Below are positions 57,442 through 64,000 of a stretch of 64,000 nt of DNA, in pieces; within the stretch, counting starts at the first letter, position 1, and every line of letters begins with the position of its first letter. Under the pieces are notes generated by a model. That model was given only the letters and a program-made list of their open reading frames with translations. It had not been told where the DNA came from and did not search any database. A program made the translations under genes and the position numbers. This DNA comes from Ashinkailepas kermadecensis. Its lineage: Eukaryota > Arthropoda > Thecostraca > Neolepadidae. The stretch spans positions 248,001-312,000 of the forward strand of contig JAOTOM010004735.1 in assembly GCA_034440615.1 (NCBI GenBank), given 5' to 3'.

Positions 57442-57500
57442 ATGGGCGCTATATGACCATTGCAGTCGATGCACCCTTTAAACCTAAATAACAAACTAAC
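57442..57500 (+). mobile_element. Hairpin retroposon copy
   Basis: It starts ATGGGCGCTATATGACCATT, then GCAGTCGATGCACCC, with tail CCTAAATAACAAACTAAC. It is the only copy in this orientation and lies about 100 bp from the opposite-strand copy at 57281. No target duplication was found. Confidence 0.7.
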
Positions 57501-58067
57501 TCAAGCAGTCAGTCAACGTAATACAAGCCTGTCTGGAATAGGTTCTACTGGTATGTGAATAGTGCAATACAAATCATATGCTTTCTATTCGAACCGGCAT
57601 GACGCTTGCATCTGCAGGCCTTGATCGCAGGGACACAGCACACAAGCCGATAAGCTCCGCAGCCTATTCATGTAATCACGGAAGTTCGTAAGTTCCGCAG
57701 CGTATTCATGTCACATGCACTATGGAGCGGTTACGTATGCGAGGCGTACTTACGATACACATTTTCCGTGGCCACATTAAACACAGCGCGACGGCTACGT
57801 ATGCAAAACTTGTTTTCGTACCCAACTTTCGCAGAATAATATTTTGACGTGCTGGGGAAAACAGTATGACTTACCAATGCGCGGCGAAAGGTCTGCTGAA
57901 GTCGGCGTGAAAGAAGAGGTGCTTCTCGTCTTTCAGCCTCAGAGAGGCCTCTATGTAAATAAATAGAATCCACAAAGAAATTGTGGGCAAGCATATGCCG
58001 CGCTCTGAAACAGATAAGGGGACAGATTCTGTCAAACGTTCCTGAAAGCATCCAGGCTACTGACACC

Positions 58068-58790
58068 AGGCCAGCCTCCTCCACACGTTCAGTGACACCA
58101 GGTCGGCATGTCATGTTCAGTGACAATAGGCAGGCACGTCATGTCCAGTGACATCAGGTCGGCATGTCATGTCCGGTGACACCAGGTCGGCATGTCATGT
58201 CCGGTGACACCAGGTCGGCCCGTCATGTCCAGTGACACCAGATCCGCCCCTTATCCCTAGTTACAATAGACCGGCATGTCATGTCCAGTGACACCAGGGT
58301 AGCCTGTCATGTCCGGTGACACCAAATCGGTCCGTCATGTCCAGTGACACCAGATCAGCCAGTCATGGCCAGTGACAATAGGCTGGCATAACATGTCGAG
58401 TGACACCAGGTCGGCCCGTCATGTACGGTGACACCAGGTCAGTCCGCCATGTCCAGTGACACCAGATCCGCCCCTCATGTCCAGTGACAATAGGCTGGCA
58501 TGTCATGTCGAGTGACACCAGGTCGGCCCGTCATGTACGGTGACACCAGGTCAGCCCGCCATGTCCAGTGACACCAGATCCGCCCCTCATGTCCAGTGAC
58601 AATAGGCTGGCATGTCATGTCGAGTGACACCAGGTCGGCCCGTCATGTACGGTAACACCAGGTCAGCCCGCCATGTCCAGTGACACCAGATCCGCCTCTC
58701 GTGTCCAGTGACAATAAGCCGGCATGTCATGTGCAGTGACAATAGGCCGGCATTTCATGTCCAGTGACAATAGGCCGGCATGTCCAGTAA
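58068..58790. repeat. 28-bp minisatellite with 112-bp higher-order repeat
   Basis: The unit GTCATGTCCAGTGACACCAG plus GTCGGCCC is about 28 bp. Four unit types in fixed order (GAGTGACACCAGGTCGGCCC, GGTGACACCAGGTCAGCCC, AGTGACACCAGATCCGCCCC, AGTGACAATAGGCTGGCAT) repeat three times at about 58395-58730, a 112-bp higher-order unit. Confidence 0.93.
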
Positions 58791-58794
58791 AACA

Positions 58795-59690
58795 ACGTCA
58801 ACCGATTCGTGAGTGACGACACACAACGAACGGCGAATCCGAGTATGAATCGACGATAAGAGGACGTACTCCATTGACGTGGCGAACACCGTCTCTTGCT
58901 GCAACGGCACACAATACCCGGAACCGGACAACACGGCTCCAACCGCCCCACCGATTGTCCATCCTCTAGCACCGTGCAAAACAGTCTGAGAGGCGGCACG
59001 ATACCGGTAAGTACCGCGCCGGCGACGGACGTCCCGACCGACCTGACGTTACGCGTCAGTGCCGGTTAGACGACACGGAGAGCACACTGACGGCACAGCA
59101 CACCGCATACCCGGCCCTGAAAACGTCACGGTGTAACGCCCCATCCCTCGGCCCTGGTGACACACAGCAGTGAGACCTTGCCATGTCAAGTGGCAAAGAC
59201 GTAACACGCGCATGGAACACCAAAAACCCTGCTACGGATGAGTGACTGTTATTTACACAATTATACCGATTCTTATCCCGAGTGGCGCAGCCGTCGTTTA
59301 TGCCAGTTGTTGGTTATTGGAGCTCAGGGGCGCACCGACTGAAGTAGGGTACCTCTTGGAGGCCGGACACACACCCTTATACTCTTAGCCTTATAATGAA
59401 GGTGTACACCATTATCGTATCATTGTTTTGTGCCACCCGAGATGAAGCAATAACCTTGGTGGGGTGTGGAGCTTTGCAAAAAATACTGGTGGGGCCCAAG
59501 GCGTTTTTTTTGCCATTATCCCCATTAAACATCCAGAGGCTGAACCAAATGGGTGGGGTGTGGCCCGCCCCTTCTGAACCAAAAATACACTAGATCAAAC
59601 AAGACATTTGAAAAATTTACACCACGCTAAACCAAACATTTTCGGCGCGCTAAACGCGACAAAAGTTGTCTCGTTGCAGCTCGGTGGAGA
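58795..59690. other. Sequence with no supported gene
   Basis: No coding motif or clear repeat apart from a weak hairpin-retroposon relative at 59310-59350. Confidence 0.4.
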
Positions 59691-60313
59691 ACTGTCGGGA
59701 GTTTTTAACGCTCAGCTTGCAACAGGGGTGGCCTCTGGGAACTGGAGAGGCCTCTTGAAGCTGGATGAGCCCTTGACATAGCAAGGACCATTTCATACTG
59801 GAAGGGCTCCTTCTAAAGGGACCATTGAGGCCCGTGGGACAGCTTGAATTGAAGCTGGAAGGGTCCTTGAAGTCGGAGGGACTGTTGAAACTGGAGGGAC
59901 CTTCTTAGCTGTATGACACCATTGAGCTCGATTATCTCTGCAGAAGCTGAATGGCCTCTGGAAAAAGAAGGTTGCCTGGTGTTTGAGGGCTCTGGGAGAC
60001 AGAAAACCAAAGGAATTTAAAATTTGAGGAACCTTTGGTGTTTTGAGAATCTCCAGATAGCTGCATGAGAAACGCTGGGAGATGGAGAGCCGCTGGTAAT
60101 TTGGAAAATTTGATAGGCCCCTGAGAGCTGAGGGAACTCCGAGAGTTTGAGGACCGGCTGGGAACATGAGTGGTTCACGGGAGCTGAGGGTGGGCCTCCT
60201 GAAGCTAGAGGAGCCCTTGAGAAAGCTGGAAGGTCCCCTTGAAGTTGGCGATGCCTTTTCAAAGTGAAGTGACACCTTGAAGCTGAAGGGCCCTAATAAA
60301 GCTGGGGCGCTCC
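59690..60313. repeat. 21-bp-periodic sequence, third family
   Basis: Degenerate units of 18-21 bp of the type AGCTGGAAGGGTCCTTGA, for example AAGCTGGAAGGTCCCCTTGA and AGCTAGAGGAGCCCTTGAGA. The wording differs from the other families but period and GGGCCC-like core are shared. Similar units continue at 61190-61330 on the far side of the piggyBac-like element. Confidence 0.75.
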
Positions 60314-60317
60314 TTAA

Positions 60318-61155
60318 CCCGCCCCTTCTCGGGGGGGGGCATTTTACACCTCCCCTAAGGTTTTCCGCAATTAATGAGAAAAAACGGCGCGTGGCAGTAC
60401 GCCAAAATTTCGCATACATTTTCCCACATCAATTTGGCATTTTGCTTGAACATTTTGAGGTCAGGTCATCCACAGTCAACGAGGTTGTCAAGGTCAAGTG
60501 AGGTCACCTCCAAAAAAGTTCAACCAGTCATCACACCTTAACGGATAAGGATATTTGAATGCAACTTTCAGCGTTTGCTTATCTTTAGGGATACAACAAA
60601 ACGCACCAGATGAATTTTGTTTTTGATGACTTATTAGTTTTGCATATTTGCCCATTAGGGCTAAAATAGAAGATTCTGGCTAATGTAAGCACTTCTTATG
60701 AGGGGAAGTTGACTTAAAACAACGTTTCAATGTCGGCGAAAATATTTGAATGTTAAAATCTTTGAGAAAATAGTTACCCATTACGAAAATAAAAATGAAC
60801 AAGATTAAAAACTCAAGTTTGAAAATTTCGAAACTTAAAATGTTGATTTTTGGATGCGTCAACATTTTGGGACCATGGATGATTCGCATTCCTTCTCTGA
60901 TTCCAAACAATTTTTGTTTTTTAAATCCCCCAAAATGAATTCCTCGGCGCCAAAAACATGCTAGTCGTGATCCTATAGTTCCCAATAGTGACGTCACTTT
61001 TTTGTGAGGGGGGCGGGGGACTTTCGGGCCCTACTCGTCGAGCACTATCCGATGACACCACTTTTGGTTTCATGCAACGCTTAGCTTGGAGATTATGGGG
61101 TATAAAAGGACCCCCCGAGACCGGGATGAGGATCTGACCGGAAAGACGGCGAGAG
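60318..61155. mobile_element. Second piggyBac-like element, 838 bp
   Basis: Flanked by TTAA at 60314-60317 and 61156-61159. The left part shares TAAGGTTTTCC, a GGCGCG..GGCAG..CGC..AAATTT block and CAAGTGAGGTCACCTCCAAA with the element at 26343. The right part shares GAGC..TATCCGATG and the palindrome-like GGGTAT..ACCCCCC with its right end. It appears to lie within the 21-bp-periodic sequence on both sides (59.7-60.3 and 61.2-61.33 kb). Confidence 0.8.
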
Positions 61156-61189
61156 TTAACGTTGGGCAGCCATTTTTTTTGCTGCATGG

Positions 61190-61330
61190 CGCACTTGTAG
61201 GTCGTTGACAGTTGCAGGCGTTAGAGGGCTTCTGAAAGATTGAGTACCGCTTGAATTTGAAGGGCCCTGGGAGTTGCAGAGCTTCTGGGAATTTGGAGAA
61301 TTTGAGGGCGTTCTAAGGATAGGAATAGGA
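61190..61330. repeat. 21-bp-periodic sequence, right part
   Basis: Units such as TTTGAAGGGCCCTGGGAG and TTGCAGAGCTTCTGGGAA continue the pattern seen before 60313. It is probably the same element split by the piggyBac-like insertion. Confidence 0.6.
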
Positions 61331-61592
61331 CCAGTTGCTAACCTGCGATGACCTCTTCTGACGGCGTCAATGACCCCGTATATACCTAAAAGAACGGCTA
61401 CCATTTTGGTGTATCTTCGGAAGGACACATGCCCTTCCGACTCATATATCCATACCCAGGCTCAGGGCGACTACAATGGTATCCACCCCAAGTAGGGAAG
61501 CGCTTGAAGGCCTTCGGCGACTTTGCACGGAGAACATTGACGTTCTGCAGGAGGGCACTACCCCTAGGCTGATACTGTCATTTGTTTGTTGC

Positions 61593-61945
61593 GTGGGGTG
61601 GGCACAGTCCACGCGTGATAGGCTACGTGGGGTGGACGCAGTCGGCACGTGGCACGCTACGTGGCTTTGGCACAGTCCATACGTGACAGGTTAAATGGGG
61701 TGGGCACAGTCCACACGTGGCAAGTTACATGGGGTGGACAAAGTCGGCACGTGGCACGCTACGTGGAGTGGGCACAGTCCACACGTGGCAAGTTACATGG
61801 GGTGGACAAAGTCGGCACGTGGCAGGCTACGTGGAGTGGGCACAGTCCACACGTGGCAGGTTAGGTGGAATGAGAACAGTCTACACGTGACAGGTCACGT
61901 GGGGTAAGTACAGTTCACACGTAACAGGCTAAGTGAGGTGGACGC
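61593..61945. repeat. 33-bp minisatellite with alternating unit types
   Basis: The unit GGGTGGGCACAGTCCACACG plus TGGCAGGTTACGT alternates with a type carrying GGACAAAGTCGGCACGTGGC. About ten units, giving a 66-99-bp higher-order pattern. Confidence 0.9.
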
Positions 61946-62129
61946 ACCGTCGAGACATCAGCGCTTGGGCAATCAGCGCGATCAATAGGTCAGTAAGAGT
62001 CGTCATCCGGCTGATATAGGCAATTTGTCCGAAGTCGCACACCGACCATTGACTGTGTCGACGCCGGGCACGGGAACCAGTCCATTCAGCAATGATGAAG
62101 CTCTGCCTCAGTTCAACACTGGCCGAGGT

Positions 62130-62515
62130 CGCCGCAGCCTAGCCGACATTGACACAGCTCTCCCAAGCCCAGCCGACACTGACACAGTCCGCTCCCAGTC
62201 CGACACTGGCGGAGACCACCCCAGTGCAGCAGACATCGACCGGGGCCACCTGATACTGACACCTCACACTGCGGACACCGACAGGGGCCACCCCAGTCGA
62301 GCGGACACTGACAGGGGCCACCCCCAGTCTAACGGACCCTGACAGAGGCCACCCCAGTCCAGCGAACAGTGACAGGGGCCACCCCAGTCCAGCGGACACT
62401 GACGGAGGCCACCCCAGTCCAGCGGACACTAACAGAGGCCACCCAAATCAGCTGACACTGACGGAGGCCACCCCAATCAGCCGACACTGACGGAGGCCAC
62501 CCCAGTCCAGCCGTC
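62130..62515. repeat. 30-bp minisatellite
   Basis: The unit CCAGCGGACACTGACAGAGG plus CCACCCCAGT recurs about eight times in 62260-62515, with more diverged units to the left. Confidence 0.92.
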
Positions 62516-62599
62516 TTTATCTTGTCCTCATTCCTCATGATTTGGAAGTTCCCAGAACTTGCAATTGCACATACATTCCTCGATGACTAAAAAATCGCG

Positions 62600-63780
62600 A
62601 GTTTGGTCACACTCCGTCCAGCCAAACTGACGCCGACAGAGAGAGAGCCTAACCACATCCCTAGCCCCCACGTGCCAGCGAAGTCCACACGACCCCGTCA
62701 GCTGTGGACGGGAGGCCCAGTACATGGGCGGATGCGTTTGTCGGGTGACGGCGACCGCAGCTGTGGTGGCATGTCGGCGCGAGCTGCCGGCCGGCCGTGC
62801 GCCACGTTTGGCTCCGTCGGCGCGCTGCCGCGTCGCACACGGACGGCGCGTGCCGCCAACCGCAACACTGCGCCCCGCCGGCGCCCCAGGCAGCCGGCCG
62901 CCTGCACCAGACCCACGCGGGGGACACCCACCGCAAGGGCTCCTTTACCCGGAAAGCAGCCTAAGGAATACGCTCGTAAATGTCTCCATGTTTTACAATA
63001 CGCCAATGTCGCTATATGTAATGAACGGACCTAGGAAAAACAAATATCCTCCCAGTCCCTTCTCTCTCTCCCAGTCACTCTGCCCAAACATGTACTGGGT
63101 ATGCATGTGGCAGGTGCGGGGCATGCGATCTCCCACACAAAGTAGATCAAAATCGCATCAGGCGCACAGCTTCGAACCAGCGGAGGATATGTCCACTCAA
63201 ACACCCATACGAACCAGCGGAGGATATGTCCACTCAAACACCCATACGCAAACACACAAGCCATCGGAAGCGCCTGCCTATTTTGACGTGCACCACTTCC
63301 CGAGAGCAACACATTTCGTATCTCACTACCCTGTTGACTGGTTGCCATTTGGCATGCGCGCCGTTGTTTTGATGTGATGGATGAGCAATGGCCAGAAGTC
63401 AGCCGGCTGGTTGGTTGGTTGCGAAATACCCGCGCCTGCATGTGTATCCCACATAGGTGACTCTCACGTGAGGGCAGCAGCACAACACGAATACCCGACA
63501 CACGTCAGCCGAGGTCACATACAGCAGCGTCACGACACATACACGCAGTGGTCGAGTCCGCAGCGGCTCCGCCTTCCACACACTAATACGGAAGGGGGCT
63601 GCAGCGCGTGGAATCAATCGAGTGGCGTAAACAACATATTCAGTCAAGGTCAACAGGGGCTGGCCAGGCTGGATGAAAAGATGATTACGAAATACTTGGC
63701 TATGAGGCACCTCCGCAGAAATACACTAATGGATTGCACACGTCTGATCGGATTTGAAGTGCGAATTTCGCCGTCGCCTG
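62600..63780. other. CpG-rich then ordinary sequence, no gene recognised
   Basis: 62640-62960 is CpG-rich with overlapping open frames on both strands, none with a domain I know. A 50-bp direct duplication (GAACCAGCGGAGGATATGTC plus CACTCAAACACCCATACG) lies at 63174-63250. A promoter is possible but not shown. Confidence 0.4.
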
Positions 63781-63797
63781 TATATACTACTAAATAT

Positions 63798-64000
<203 letters not shown>

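Noticed and set aside
57731..58126. 131-codon minus-strand frame as an extra gene
   Set aside because: No known domain and part of it reads the minisatellite; not enough evidence.

Overview
The window is animal nuclear DNA, most likely from an arthropod; a crustacean or similar lineage with a large, repeat-rich genome is my guess and not something the sequence proves. The evidence is one split gene with GT-AG introns (macoilin), tRNA-derived SINEs, non-LTR retrotransposons, cut-and-paste transposon relics and many micro- and minisatellites. No bacterial or organellar genes, rRNA genes, functional tRNA genes or CRISPR arrays were seen.

The only cellular gene I can support well is macoilin (MACO1/TMEM57-like), on the minus strand. 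Eight exons lie between 48561 and 29976. They carry the end of the membrane-proximal domain, the charged linker, the long coiled coil and the C-terminus with its stop codon. The N-terminal membrane exons were not found and probably lie beyond the right edge. Splice phases agree at six of seven junctions. One junction (35510 to 34838) and one frame change inside the last exon (about 30155-30180) do not fit.

Region by region: 1-11.1 kb holds GC-rich elements built from degenerate units of about 21 bp, including a large inverted pair at 0.86-2.86 kb, and a 177-bp satellite at 4.9-6.8 kb. 11.1-17.5 kb is mostly unique sequence with two (CT)n tracts, a SINE and C-rich stretches. 17.6-28.1 kb is a dead CR1/L2-like LINE on the minus strand, broken by nested insertions whose target duplications can still be read: a piggyBac-like element (TTAA), an ultra-short hairpin retroposon (16-bp duplication) that itself contains a hAT-like element (8-bp duplication), and another hAT-like element (8-bp duplication) carrying a 275-bp tandem array. 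30-48.6 kb is the macoilin gene with repeat-filled introns. Inside its largest intron lie a hAT-like composite with 21-bp periodicity (41.7-43.2 kb), an 11-bp minisatellite (43.7-44.3 kb) and two more SINEs. 48.6-64 kb holds a 1.1-kb stepwise compound microsatellite, several minisatellites, a decayed Jockey/I-type ORF1, a second piggyBac-like element and a terminal (AT)n tract.

The most unusual signals are these: (a) a hairpin-plus-tail module shared by a tRNA-Val-like SINE and by stand-alone insertions of only 45-60 bp with their own target duplications; (b) unrelated-looking transposon interiors that share a period of about 21 bp; (c) a transposon interior that seems to have captured a promoter and first exon encoding a SAP-like motif; and (d) a repeat copy whose bases look flattened into homopolymer runs, which may be a consensus error.
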